A DNA stretch of 64,000 nt, taken from positions 48,338 to 112,337 of the forward strand of contig QJNS01000249.1 of assembly GCA_004154925.1 (NCBI GenBank). The letters run 5' to 3'. This document shows positions 1 to 12,500 of this stretch, in pieces (position 1 is the first letter of the stretch; each line of letters begins with the position of its first letter). The stretch is from Monosporascus cannonballus. Lineage: Eukaryota > Ascomycota > Sordariomycetes > Xylariales. Below the pieces are notes generated by a model that was given only the letters and a program-made list of their open reading frames with translations, was not told the origin of the DNA and ran no database searches. The translations under genes and the position numbers were made by a program.

Positions 1-454
1 TTCGCTTGCCCACAATGCCTATTGACCCTGCCCCCGTTTATTTTGTGCAGATCGACGGTTCCGCTAGTATGTTTCCCTATGGTGAATGCCAACGCTGTAT
101 ATCTCGCCGCTGACCTCATGCGCCCATGCCCAGCCCTTGTACCCAACCGTATCCGTTTGTGCACCGGTGGAAAACCTAGGAAGGACGCCCTTTTCTGTCC
201 CATTAATCCCTCGTGAGTATGTTTAGTAGATAGTAGTGATGAAAGACACCTGAAAATCCAATCGCTAGTTCCGCGTGAAAAACAGACCATGCGAACCGTA
301 AGCCGAGTTGTCCCCCACCACAGCGATGCATCCATTAATCTCCGTTACATTACCTGATCTGGCTAATACACCCAAATCGTACCAACAAGGCAAGTCAATA
401 CGCTGCGTGGTGATGCGGCATGGACTTACGGAGACTGCCGCATCAAATCCGTGT
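1..454. other. Region downstream of the PUF gene
   Basis: No coding signal recognised. It holds the 3' flank, and presumably the 3' UTR, of the minus-strand PUF gene. No copy of the 8-mer its own protein is predicted to bind (TGTATATA) was seen here on the minus strand. Confidence 0.5.
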
Positions 455-3128
455 CTATTGCTCGTCAACGCGCACAACGGAATTGGGTTGGCCGTCAAGT
501 GAAGAAGACCCTCCCTTGTCAGCGACGGGATCCTCGCTGGGGCCGGCGTCCGTGCTCGGCGGGCCGCTACTTTGAGGGCTACTTTGTCTGGTGGTGAGTG
601 GGGGGGTTGGAGCAGTGGAAGTCAAGTTGCCCTGCAGGCCTGGCGATGATGGCGTCGTAGTAGTCGCAGTAGACCTGGTTCCTGTGCCATTGTCCAACTG
701 GGCTTGCGTGGCCTGGGCAAGGAGCCGATCGATGGCTGCGATTTGTTTCACGCTGCCCCCGCCGCCCCATTTCCTTAGTTGGGCGCACTGGGTGGTCACC
801 TCCCTAGTGAAGGATTCCCGTTCCGGCCCTTCAAGAAAATGCAACATGCTCTCTGCGACATAGTTAGCCCTGACTGAGGCGTTTATACTCTGCTTTGGAA
901 TGCAAGTACATACGAACGACGTAGTTGCCAAACGGGTCCTTGATAATGTGCTGAAGATCATTCGTCCCATCACCAATGGCGGCAGTAAGTAGGGCGTGCA
1001 TCCCCTTGCGCTGCTCCGGTGTACCGAACTTAATACACTTCTCGACGACATTAGACGCGAACTTGTGTTTCGAATTCGTGACAAGTTTGGTCATGACCAA
1101 TTGGATCATTTTTGACCGGTCTTCTAGATCGCCGAATTCGATAACATGTTGCGCAACATAGTTACCAAATTGATCTAGGACGAGGGTGGCGGCGTCGGCA
1201 TGGATCTCTTCCATCAATTCTCGTTTTTGCGCGTCGGTACCGTGCTCGAGCATCCGTTGAATCACGCGACAGACGTAAGCATGACGTGCGAGTTGTCCGA
1301 CCTGGCCGCGGAACGCCTCCATAATGGCTGGCATACACTGGTTGGGGAACATCTCGATGATCTTCTGCACGACATGGTTCCCGTTCTGGTCCCTGACTAC
1401 CTGCATGATCTTCTGTTTCAACTCCTCTACTATTTCGGCCTGCTGTTCGACAAGCACATGCTCCAACGCCTGTATCCCTAGTCAGCTACCCATCACTTGT
1501 GCTGATAGTGTTCACAGCCATCGATCGCCACTTTACCTTCTGGACTACGCGGCATGCGTACATCTGAGTTGACAGCTCGGCCACTTTCCCCCCCATCATA
1601 GACGCCAAAATCTTCTTTTGCAATTGGTTCCCGTGTTCGAAGAACTTTTGAATGACGTAATTACCAAATACATCCTTCATCAGCTGGATTGCATTTGGTT
1701 CAACCTCCCGGAAGACTTGTTCTTTCTCGTCGCTGTTGGCTGTTTGCAGCTTCTCTTGTATGAATCGGGAGCCATGTTGATCGCCACTGAATTCGACAAC
1801 GTGGCCAAAAATATCCTAACGCTACTTAGTCACTGGCGCCCCAGACATGAGAAAAAGAATATGAAACGTACCTTCAGCTCAAAACGCTTTGACTTGTTGT
1901 TCCCACGGAAGTCCTCAAGGACCATACTACGAATGCCCTTACCGGGATCCTGGTCCTTGCTGGGTCGGAATGGAACTTGGATGGGGGGAGCGTAGGGATA
2001 AAGAGGCACACTGGACCGCAACTGCGGGTTCGAGGCATATTGCTCGTAAGGGTTAGTGTACTGAGATAAGTTTGCGTTGTACAATTGAGATGCATAGTAG
2101 GGTGGTATTTGTTGAGGCAAGTACTGTGGTTGCCGGTCGATATCGTGAGGAACCCTCAAATCACGTAGATTAGGCTTATTCCACGACTCGGCGCGCTGGT
2201 TTGGCGTACCGCCTAAGGCCCTTGGACCATTGAGACTCGGCCGAAATACATGTCCTGCGGGTGACCCTCCACTGACGGAACCCCTTTTGGGGGGCAATTG
2301 CATTGCTGGAATCGGATCTGCGTAGGTGTCTTGTACGCCGTATCCTCTTGAGCTGCTCGCTGGTTCGTGTAGCCACGACGATGAGCCAGGGTTGTACTGA
2401 AACGGTTGGCTGACCGGATTAGGAAAACCGTTCGTCGGATATCCGTTCATGTTTGCCTCAGGGGTATCTCCCAGGTTAAGTGCTCGATTGAAGCCATCGT
2501 CAAAGTCCTTGTCGGTAACATCATGGCCGAATGTCGTCACGCGAGAACGGTTGGCACCTTCTGCCGGGAACGATATCGAGTGATTAGGGACAGAAGGCCG
2601 TTGAGTATGAAACGTGTGATTCGATGTGTTCTGGTTGACACCATAATGGGAGTTATCACTAAAATGTGTTGAGGCCAGGTGCGGTTCTGCCTCGGGCTGT
2701 CGCGACGCAATGCTGTCCTGTCTAGTCGCGGCAAAGCTCGCATAAGTTGAATCGCTCGAATTGCGTCTGTAGATGCCAGAGGGGGCGCTGATAGCTCCGT
2801 ATAGGCCCGGGTTTTCTGTTACCTCACCCACCGCCTCGCCAAAGCTTGGGTATTTCGAGGAAGTAGTCGCTTCGACGTTTCCTGCCGTCCTCTGTCTGCC
2901 CGGGAACGTCGTTCCATTCTGTCCCAGGGGTGCGCGCCCCGAGAATACGTGGGAGTTGTTTGTCATCTCCTGCATTTCTCGAATTCGCGTCGGCGAGGCG
3001 CTTCCGGAGGCCGACGGCCTATGGGATGTGGTCGCGGATGAATTCCATATTTGGCCTCGGGAAGCCCAGGGTACGGCTTCGGACAACGGGTTAAGCTGGG
3101 CGGAGCCAGAAGGTCCAGTGGGCGACAT
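455..3128 (-). CDS. PUF (Pumilio) family RNA-binding protein, four exons
   Basis: Sequence-specific mRNA 3'-UTR binding protein, a post-transcriptional repressor or localiser acting in the cytoplasm. Exons on the minus strand: 3128-1872, 1815-1537, 1469-914, 852-455, giving 829 residues. Introns are 56, 67 and 61 bp with GT donors (GTACGT, GTAAAG, GTATGT), AG acceptors and a perfect GCTAAC branch site in the third. Residues 1-419 form a low-complexity Ser/Asn/Pro-rich region. Eight PUF repeats follow from about residue 420 to 700. Their base-contacting triplets can be read in order as SRQ, NYQ, CRQ, NHQ, CRQ, NYQ, SNE, NYQ, the same set as classical Pumilio proteins. The Gln/Thr/Ser-rich tail (about 130 residues) is poorly conserved, so the stop at 455 is less certain than the core. 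Start chosen at the first ATG of the long N-terminal frame; an extra 5' exon cannot be excluded. Confidence 0.93.
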
Positions 3129-6100
3129 ATCGTCGGATCCTACGTCCTCTGTCAGCTACTGCATATTATCGTATTTAAGTATGCAGATCTTGCTAACGAA
3201 CCTCTTGAACTGCTTGTCTCTCTATTAGGACCACGTGAGCCTCCAAAAGCCCTATTGCCCCATATATCGTTAGATGGCCATCGGGAATTGCCCAACGAAG
3301 AACCGATGGGCTGCGTAGCATTGTCCGCAGAGGGCGTTCCCCTGCCGAAGTTCTGAAACGGACTGGGACGGTTCTAGAGATAAACTAGGATCAGCCAAAC
3401 ATGCCAAAAAAAAATATTGGAGGTTCATGCAAGGACGGTCAGCCTCGCCCTCCACGTGGGTGCTGTCTGAAAACTGGAGACAACGCCGGGACAACTCTGA
3501 AATCTCATGCCGGTTATATTCCCAACATGGCCACCGCCGCCCCCGTGTTGAAGGGAGGCTCTCCGCGACTTTCATATGTATAGACATTCACTTACAGCCA
3601 TGATCATACCGGTACCCCTCCTCAGAATTGACCAGGTCCAAGCAAGTCAGGCTGGCAGTCCGATGCTAGCCACCCCAAAAGAAGGGAATCGGAAGCGGTA
3701 CTGTCGCCAGAAACCAAGCAATAGAATCGTTCTTGTAAATCCGGTAGTCGACGGTATCGGGAACAGAAAGAGCGGAACGATATGCGCGACAACAGAAACG
3801 CGGTGGTAAAGAAACTGAATTATATATGACACGAAATGCGTCAACCGCTTATAGTAATGTAATGAGCTGTGACGAGGCGCAAAAGCGCCGTGTTAGCCAA
3901 CAGTTTGTAGGCTGATAGGGAATGATGAGCATTCAAGCCTCTCGAGCGAAACCCGATAGAGCCAAACGGGGGGACGTCAAGACCAAACTGCAATACTGTA
4001 TGTGCGACTTACACGAAGCTTGTATGTTCTGCCTAGGTGCTCATTCGGATGTTTATGGTAGATCGGGCAGTCAAAGCGATATTGAACGAGCGGTGACGCA
4101 GATAAGCCCCGCGTGTCGGAAGTGTTGTTGCGATGGCGGTAGGCAGTCGGATCAGGTAATGCTAGTTCGGGCGCCGTCATCCGTCTTCTGAATCCGATAG
4201 CAGGAGAGAGGGGGGGACGCTTGTTGTGAAGAGAGGGGGGAGGGGGGGAAGACGAGACGCTCGAGAAGGTGAAGTTGTGACAAGATTCGTTAGGCAGTAG
4301 GCAGGCGAGCAGGCGAAGAGCGGGCTGAAGTTCGTCGTTGGTGGATATGAAGTATATGCACTTGACTATGACTATGGCGCAAGACTCCCGTATATGGGAA
4401 GGCGCACAGCGGCCTGTGTACGGTCGGGAGAAGAACGAGGCGCAGTAGACTTTTCTTCGTCTGCGATGATGTTTTCGTGGATACCCAGGATTTCGATTCG
4501 GTTCAGGTACGTACTGTGCATGGAAGTATACAAGTATCTGAATCCAGATGGATGCAATATAAAATAAAATAAAAGATCGAGAACGTTTGGGCACCAGCAC
4601 CGAGTATTATACGCCTTTGTTGCAGTCCTGGAAACCCAAGGCCGACGACGTCTACAGGTAAGAAAAGGATAGAGAACAAGAAAGGGTTCTGTGCTGGTCC
4701 CGGTCCTGCTTTTGAGCCGCTGTGTTATGTCGTGCGAAAAGGTTGCGGGACAGCTTGAGTTGAGGCAATCCGGTCAGGCTTATTATTATGCTGGATGCGG
4801 ACTGGCGAATTGAAGGTTGAACCTTGCACAGGGCAGAAAGGACCCCAAAGTTCAATACGCGGGCCAACTGGGGTGTCTAGACAGGGGTAATCCGACCGGA
4901 AATTCCACTGAATAGCCACTGAAGTAACGTGCAGCCGGGGCAGGCTAGTAGGTAGTTAGTGTCCAGACTTAGAAACAAAGTGCACCGTGGGCTCTGGAGC
5001 CAGGGGGTTGGTCTCGACCGCAGGCTTTGTATATAGTATTCTTCAAAGTTTCGGAATGTAGTATGCAGGTATGTAGGAGGTATGTATGTGCGTACCTGGG
5101 TATGTATGCACCTGTAAAGGCTAGTAGGTCAAGGTAGAACTGCCGTTGATGGTCTGTGTGCGGGTGCGTCGGTAAGGCTTGGGTGGTCGGAGCTTGCCTC
5201 AGAGGGCTGAATGTATTGTAACCCTGACCCTTCAATCTGAAGTTGCCCGGCGGTTTCGTTGCCTAGCTAGACGGCTGGCTGGCACGGCTGGCTGTTTGCA
5301 GATCAAGCCCAGTTACGGCTCTCTATAGTTGCAGTCTAGAGAAACCGGCTCAGCGGACGTACTATGTAGGTCGTAAAAGAAGGTATGTAAGAACAATAAT
5401 AAAGAGTGAGCCCGCGGTGTGTATAGAGAGGAACATATACCTATGAGTCGTTTCCGAGGTGGATCTCGAATCTGACGTCGGCCTGGATAGGAGAGAATGA
5501 GATTCCGGCTTTCGTCTCTGACGTCCAATGCCAGTTTCACGGTGCCCAGGTTTGCTCAATCGGTATTGTATCGTAGTTACCTGAACACTTTTATACCCGG
5601 TCACCGATCGTGAAACTCGAGAGCACGGAAGAACGAAAGCTGTTCAAGGGGCTGTGACAGATGGGTCGCCTGCGCTGGTCGCCGCTTTTTAAAGTAAAAT
5701 AAAAATGGGGCGAAACGGGACCCCCAAAGATTTGGGACCGTGTTAAGAACGCAGCAAGCAAGACTCAATCTCCGGACTTTGGTGGTGTAAGAGCGCCGGA
5801 ATGTACTAACTTTTAGCGCCCGAGCATTTAAGGTCCAAAGTCTTCCAAGGTTGTGGACTGGAAGCTTAAGATGCAGGCGATAGGGCGGAGCCGGTTGCCG
5901 GGACGTCACCTCTTGGCCGCTTTTCTTAAGATATCTCGGCTTCAACCTCCGAAGTCGGGTCGAGCAGACGACGCTGGACAACCTTATAGTAGAGTTTCCC
6001 CCAGTTCTCTTGAATCGGCTGGCGATATTTGACAAACATCGGTCGTGTGAACTCAGGCGATTCTTAGTATGTACCTTGTATTATCAACCACCGGATCCCC

Positions 6101-9100
6101 AAAGGTAAAGAGGATGGGTTCTGTGGCCGATTGGTCCGTCAGCCTTGAAGCATATCAGCGAGCTCCCACATGTAACTTCTGATGACGATATGGCGACTAC
6201 GCAGGAGCGAACTCGAAGCTTAAATCTGGCGGCGTGAGTGCGCTTCGGCCTACACAGATGGTCAACCGAGGAAATGAAAATTTGACTATCTGGTAGGCGT
6301 GCATTCGAGGTGTTGGCGCCGGAGTGCAACCACAGCTACCACGCCCCAGCTTTTCCCGACGAGGAACATAGAATGTACTCACCAACTGCTTCCTGTGGCC
6401 GAAGAGTCAACTAGCAATAGGGTTTTTCAATCGTACATATGGTCGTATGGGACGAGGGTGTCTGAGGCACGTTGGCTGAGATGTCGTCTATCTGAGCCAA
6501 TGGGGGACAGGTGGGTGAAGTATATATGTGCAGCGAGTATGTACTAACGTTGGCGCTATCGTCATGCTCGTCGAATTCTCGTTGCTTTCAGCGGCGCATG
6601 TGGTATGCAGACCAACTACCTAGATAGGACGGGTCGCTATGCCGGATATTCGTATGTTCGTTGGGGTCCGCACTCCTATGTGTATGTGGTGCGCGGAAAG
6701 AAGGTCGAATATGGGCGCGGTCCGCATACGATCGTTCGTAACTATATAATACACGGCACAGATATAGTATAATGTACACTAAAATCAGGAAGCAGTACGT
6801 AACGGCGAACAAGGAAAGAGAAGTTGTTTTTTAGACAAAGAGCAGATGCTGAGTTGCCCGCTAGTCCCAGTCGCCTCATATATCCCTTTCCTGGGGGACT
6901 CGTTTTGGTAAAGGGCGGTTTGCAGGAAATGTGGAGTACGAGAAGGGAGGGCGAGGGCAATGGTATCGGTAGTTGGCCCCCTGGTTTGGTAAGTGAAGTT
7001 AGAGGATATGGTACCGCGAAGCACTTTGCATATAAAGACCGTGGTACAGGAGTAAATGCGGATGTACAAGGCAGATCACTCATGTGGCTCTACTACATGC
7101 CCACCTTGAGACGGGCATCTGGTCACCCCAAATTCAGCCTTCAGTTTGTCTGCTTTACCTACCAATATGACACGGGAATGATGAAGCGTGTAGAGTTCTT
7201 TCTGTCATTCAGGTAAATAAGCTGTCCTAGCTACCTGGGCATCATCCTACCCTATTATTGCAGGTTAGGTGCCGCCGCACCACGCTCAGCGGCTTGATCA
7301 TGTGGCTAGCTGGTGAGAGACTAGGCACGCACTCAGTTACAAATGTAATGTGTGTTTACCAAATTTATTTGCCACGATGGTGATGAATCGCGGACCTTGG
7401 CCTGGCAACTCCGCGCAGAGTTTATCGTTGCTGCCTGTGTCCTGATCATAACTTTTGAATGCCGCAGACCCTTTCGCCGAGCCTAGGAGGTAAGGGACCG
7501 CATGCAGTGTGAGTCAAGTAGTTGTTACGGGAAAGCGGTAATCATCCTTCGGAATGCAGATCAATGCCGGCCTTTCCCGTCGCTTTCCCAAGACTAGAAG
7601 CCCCTTGCGAATATCGCAGTCTCAAGCTAGGGTCGTCTCCCACAAGTCCTACAGTAATGCTCCGGAAGTTCGAGACTGACTTTCCCCAGGCGCCCAGATT
7701 AGTCACACAGCAGCAATGGCTCGCCTCGACCATCGAAATCGTTGGTCGGCAGCCCTGTTTCCTAGAAACCCACTTGGCTTATTTTGTTTCGACGGACGGC
7801 CCCTTATAGCAAAGCGGCGATTTCGTGTACCTTCTCATCGTTGTGGCCGTGCGATTGTTCAATTTTGAGACTGGGCTGTCGCTAGTGGAATGAGATGTCT
7901 CGAAAGGTCGCCGAAATCAGAATATTGACACCTAGCCTCAATGCTCAACATCAGGGCTCGGCCTGCCCGGTTGCAAGCTATAGCCAAAAACATGCATCCA
8001 ATGGGCTTACTCAACGGTCGAAAAAGCGCCCTAGAAATGACGACCGTTGATAAGGACACAACCCAATGATTGACACTCACATAGACCGACTTGCAATGCG
8101 TAAAGATCTGATGGAAAGCATAGATATCTTCGTTAAGCGCGCATCGTCTTTCCCCATCCTCCCAGAGAAAAAGAAGAAAAAGAGACGAAAATTAATAGCG
8201 ACGGTGACTCAATAGCAAAATACTCCATTTTTATAGCGGACGCCCAGGGTGGTCGGAAAAGGAGATGATCAGAAGCAATGCCTTTTGTGTTCAACTGGGA
8301 TCCTAGCCCTGATTTAGGGGCCCAAGCAGTGCCCACTCGCCGACTGCCTTGCACCAGCACGTAAGGGAGGTCACCTTCAAGGTTGAAGGGGCTAAACAGT
8401 GCCATAAAGCAGACGGCTACCTGCTTGCCTTGTGACTACAATGCTTCCTCCTAATGTGCATGAACGTGGGGGCCTCAATCCTATCCGCAACCAGGCCGGA
8501 TCGAAGGTACGCCCGAGATATCAAGATGACAGACAAACTGTCTCCTGTAGCCGACTTCCTGCGATTGTTCCCATGCGGCTTCGGATGTGCGACTCGGCAG
8601 CGGAAGTCATTTCCCGGCACAATGCTCGGTTGCCCGATCGAGCCATGTCTCAGATGAACTCAGTGACGGGCTAGGTAACCGATATGCTGTTGATGGAGCA
8701 ATAACTTCTCCAATGACTGCTTAAGTGAGGGATAAGTAAGAACGATGCTTTAGAGAATTGCACAGGTGATAGCTTCTTAAGCCAAACACTCCCGGCATTG
8801 ACGGCACGTCGCGCTCAAACGTTCCGTTGGGGTTCGTAGAGCAGGCCAATGCGTGCATATTCGCTACTTCGATACGATGGACAAGAGGGAAATCCAAGAA
8901 AAGGCCAGAGAAAGACATAGAGGAGGAACCCCAAGAAAGTTCAATATATGGGGGTTGTGCTGTATATAGGATATGGTGATGCACTGCTGTTGACGATTTT
9001 GATGTTGTGCTCAGGTCATCAGTCAAAGCGGCTATGTAGGTCCGAGTAAGGAAACATGAAACATTAATGGGGGAGTGCCCACATGTATTGCCCAGATGCC

Positions 9101-9881
9101 CTCCTATCCAGGCTATTCCTGCGAAGCACATGGGTGTGCTAAATAGAAGCTCGGATCACACATCAGCACATCGCTAGCGCTAGGTCCCTCCAGCGTTCAT
9201 CCAGAATCTACTCTAACTTCGTCATGCGCTCTAACCGTTTTGGTAAGATCCATCCGCTTTAGCAGGCGAAAGACCTCGTGGATTGGCCAGCCCCTCAAAT
9301 TGCCCGTGGCTTAAACAGCCTCCAGCACGGTTCCATTCGGAGCTTGTCGAAAGCTCCATCGAATCAGAGTGCCGTGCCTCTCCGGCCCCTGCAGGAGCTG
9401 GTTAAGTAGTGGGTATGTATGTAGTGATATCTGATTGGCGCAACGAGGGGTTGAATGAGCTGACGGCCCACTTTCGGAAGTTATTGTGTCTTGGGACTCG
9501 AACCGGCCATTTTCCTCTCCTTTCTTTTCCCTCCCCACGGTCATTCATCGTCGCTATCATCGTCGTCGGTTTAGTTAGGGCGCTCGCTCCTTCGGCTTCA
9601 TTCCTCATTCATTCCTTTCATTGGTTTCAGCTTCATTCTTTTTAGCTGTTGCCGTCCAGTCCTTTTGTCTTGACTTTATTGACGACCGATTCAACGACAA
9701 TATCTTACACGACCGAGGCCGAGGCCCTCCCTTCTCGTACGTTGCTGGCTTTTCCGTCATCCTACTGATGGATATCATGACAGCGCATCAAGTCCATCAA
9801 CCTAGCTAACACAACTCCTGGAATGCAGTTCAGCAATCCATTGTATTGTTCGCCTAAGTAGGGTACGCGGCAAACATCAAC
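3129..9881. other. Long gene-free stretch (6.75 kb)
   Basis: No open frame here has protein-like composition or a recognisable motif. The longest (207 codons, minus, 3977-4600) is Cys/His/Arg/Tyr-mixed and looks random. The stretch lies upstream of the minus-strand PUF gene, so it may hold a long 5' leader or promoter, or a noncoding transcript. Composition is normal, with no RIP-like AT bias. Short TAGGTA/TATGTA-type low-complexity runs occur near 5050-5110. Confidence 0.5.
4201..4279 (-). promoter_or_regulatory. Polypyrimidine tract upstream of the PUF gene
   Basis: Almost uninterrupted G/A runs on the plus strand (blocks of seven and six G separated by GA repeats) give a C/T-rich tract on the minus strand, about 1.1 kb upstream of the PUF start codon. 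CT-rich tracts are common in core promoters and 5' leaders of filamentous fungi, so this could mark the PUF transcription start. The assignment is inferred from composition and position only. Confidence 0.25.
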
Positions 9882-10451
9882 ATGCCTTCTGTTCGCCAAT
9901 TCGTTACACGGAGTAGTGTTCTTCTCAGCCGCCGCGATTTCGACGCCGATGACTCCGACAAGGTTATGGACCTTATGCTTGCCTTCTTTGGCATCGCCTT
10001 CTTCTGCCTGATGCTCGTTGCCATGCTTGTGGTGCTACGCCGAATGCGGCGCCAACAGATGAGGCTCGACGAGATGCTACCACAGTACAACGATATAAAA
10101 CATTGCGAGGGCCGCAACACCAACCGTCTTACCATTCAAACCCCGGACGGCCGATCAAGTATTCTCGTCGTCAATGGCCGCCCTATGCTGGCCGACCCAA
10201 ACGAGCCGCCTCACTCCCCACACAACGTTCCCGAAATCCACATCACCTTCCCTGACGAGCAAGACGAGCACGGTCGCCAGCAGAGTGGACGTGTCGTCGT
10301 CGTTCGGGTGGGCGATGCCACCTATGGTCTTGAGCCCGTTAAGGATGAGCAACTCCCCGCATACGAGAAGGAAAGCAGTAATGGGTTCTACTCAATTGAC
10401 ATGGACAACATCGGCGGCCTAAAGGAAAAGGACCGGTCCCAGTTCTCATGA
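9882..10451 (+). CDS. Small single-pass membrane protein with two LPxY motifs, unknown function
   Basis: An uninterrupted 189-residue frame. Residues 28-52 form one strongly hydrophobic segment followed at once by an Arg-rich stretch (residues 53-61), which by the positive-inside rule puts the C-terminal three quarters in the cytosol. That tail holds two LPxY motifs (LPQY at 66-69, LPAY at 158-161), resembling the PPxY/LPxY ligands of WW domains such as those of Rsp5-type ubiquitin ligases. It also holds a Val/Ile-rich segment around 93-98 and another around 137-143. There is no cleavable signal peptide and I recognise no named family. Codon use and composition look genuine, and no neighbour lies within 1.5 kb. 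A role as a membrane ubiquitin-ligase adaptor is only a guess from the motifs. Confidence 0.75.
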   Translation: MPSVRQFVTRSSVLLSRRDFDADDSDKVMDLMLAFFGIAFFCLMLVAMLVVLRRMRRQQMRLDEMLPQYNDIKHCEGRNTNRLTIQTPDGRSSILVVNGRPMLADPNEPPHSPHNVPEIHITFPDEQDEHGRQQSGRVVVVRVGDATYGLEPVKDEQLPAYEKESSNGFYSIDMDNIGGLKEKDRSQFS

Positions 10452-12063
10452 CCGACGTTTATCGCTATTTGTCCAGGTGCGGTCATGCATAACGACGGGT
10501 TGCCCAGCCGCGGCTGGTAATATGCCCCGTAATTGAAAGAGGAGCCCTACAAACAACGGTTTAACCGGCATGAATAACGGATTATTTTACACCAGCGGAT
10601 GCTTTAACGTAATATTCTAATCCTCTCCGGCACAAGAGGCAGAGGCGTCAAAGACAATGTCTGCAGAAAGATTCAGCCAGTGAAGCTTCGTGCCAATTCG
10701 AACACAGCTTTTCGGCTCAGGACATTTTCGACCTCGTGCATAACACCACCCCCTCATGTTACCAGCCCCTAACATCGATATCCCAGCCAATTGGGAGGAT
10801 AAAAGGGCAGAGTGAGTCATTTGACAAGGTATATATCTGGTGGACTATACATTCTGTATTATGTATATGTAGTTGATGCATATACCACTTGAACAAGATG
10901 CCTTCTAATGTTGCTTCGACTCCTTGTTAGGGTTTATGTAGCTGAACACCTCTACATAATACTGTCACCCGATCATCCCCCCTTGCAATGTGTCCTGGGA
11001 AAGAGCTGGTCCTCATCGCCGGTTCCAACCCTCCTTACTGTCTCTCTAACAACAATATGTGCGTATCTACCACCATCCTTACTTAGATAGAGTTCGGACA
11101 GTCTCGGACCCTCTGGAAGCAAGCAAACGGATTTATGAGCTCAGTAGAATCGAGTCCCTGCGCGCCGCTCACACACTACAATAGGATACGGCTCTTCTTC
11201 GCGTGGGAAACACGGGGGTTCGACAACCCACTATCCGTCCTGCTTCTTCTGCTCTATTCCCGACGGGCCCAAACAGGCGATTTCGGCTTTCGGCAATTGT
11301 GCCTCCGGGAGAGGTTGGCGCTTCGCAACAGGGTTTTTTTGGGAATGGCTGTGCAAGGTGTATGCATGTGTTAAGCGCCGTGCCGGGCGTCTATGTAAGG
11401 CACGTACCGAGTCGTGTGTCGTCACGAGACCTGGTGGGTGCGTGCTGCAGTAGCCCAAGCGCTTCACAGCCCGCCTTCGCTTATTCACACGTGCACACTC
11501 ACTACGAATATAGGGGTAACTGCCGTACATGGTCATCTGCTGGCGGACTTTCTCTGCCTCCTCTTGGCCCTTCGAGTCGCCAACTGGAACTAGGTAACTA
11601 CGTATCTGCTTAGCTAGCCTATGGATTCTTCTTGTCTGAGACCTGCGTCCGATCGCCATGCAACCGACTATTCTAATGTAGAATGACTAGTCGCCTAGGT
11701 GACTCGGTGATCGCACCAAGGAGAATTTCCAGTCACCCATTTCGCCGGTCATCTTGGCGCGGTCGGCGAAATGTTATCGGTGATGTTTAGTCGAGGTCAT
11801 GGCTGGGCATGACATGCTCGGGTGCATGCAGAGAGGGTGGCAGAACGTATCCTCGAAACTGCCGGGTCGCCTAATGGGGTGGCTAAGGTCATGATTTTGG
11901 GTTTCTCCTCTCCTCGCGTGGAAACAGCACCTTTATCGAGAGCCACGCGGCTCCCGCAATGCTGGCCCTGAAGGCTAGGTGGTAGATAGAGAGAGTGCTG
12001 TTTCTTTCGAAGGAGACATAAACGTCGACTACCGTATCTGGGCGACCCTCATTGTCTGTCTTA
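10452..12063. other. Intergenic region, possibly with a PKS tail
   Basis: No gene recognised. Between about 11,900 and 12,060 the minus strand reads, after a frame change, a short stretch beginning VDVYVSFERN. That faintly resembles the linker after a polyketide synthase dehydratase N-terminal half, so the PKS relic may extend slightly further. Nothing of methyltransferase, enoylreductase, ketoreductase or acyl-carrier domains was seen. An open frame at 11,231-11,659 (-) has no recognisable content. Confidence 0.4.
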
Positions 12064-12500
12064 CCTGATGGGCAAGGCGTCTTCGACAGGAGGGCCCAAT
12101 TTTACAATGACGCGACCGGCGAAAACCTCCTTGTCGAGTTCAGGAGATGCTGCATCAGCGTTATTACAGTGACAAGAAAACTTAGCTGTTTTGCCCGCAG
12201 AATTCTCGCCAATCAGTCCGGTGACAAAGTTCATGTTAACTCCGCGTAAGCCCTTTTCCAGTATAATTCCGTTATGTATTACGCCGTTTTGCAATTCGAC
12301 CAGTTGAACTGGTTAGTTATGTCCAATGAGATGGAGGGCGGCATTTACGGCCATTACCAGATAGCCAGCGACGGGAAGTAAAACCTGGCTCTGGAACTGA
12401 TGGCCTTGCAGCTACTTCACGTTGCTGAGTTTGAGAACGTTATGTTAACGGACTTCCCAGGTTTTCCCGTTCGAGTTTGGGCAGCCCAGCAGCTCGTGGG
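12064..12500 (-). pseudogene. Polyketide synthase relic: dehydratase (DH) domain
   Basis: The minus strand reads the N-terminal half of a highly reducing PKS dehydratase. It begins with the HELLG entry motif (near 12,498), continues with GHQFQSQVLLP (near 12,374-12,406; its His matches the catalytic His of the DH family), then PVAGYLVMAV, and ends with SPELDKEVFAGRV and DALPIR near 12,064. Three stops interrupt the frame. Two of them (TAG at a usual Trp, TAA at a usual Gln) are single transitions of the kind RIP makes. It is the downstream continuation of the KS and AT pieces on the same strand, separated from AT by the copia element. Composition is near normal, so RIP here was light. Confidence 0.85.

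Noticed and set aside
3977..4600. 207-codon minus-strand frame
   Set aside because: No domain, odd composition, no supporting start context or homologous motif; likely chance.
9488..9508. tRNA T-arm-like word (GGTTCGAGTCC on the minus strand)
   Set aside because: No matching acceptor, D or anticodon arms at proper spacing on either side.
11231..11659. 142-codon minus-strand frame downstream of the PKS relic
   Set aside because: No PKS motif (MT, ER, KR or ACP) and no other recognisable domain.
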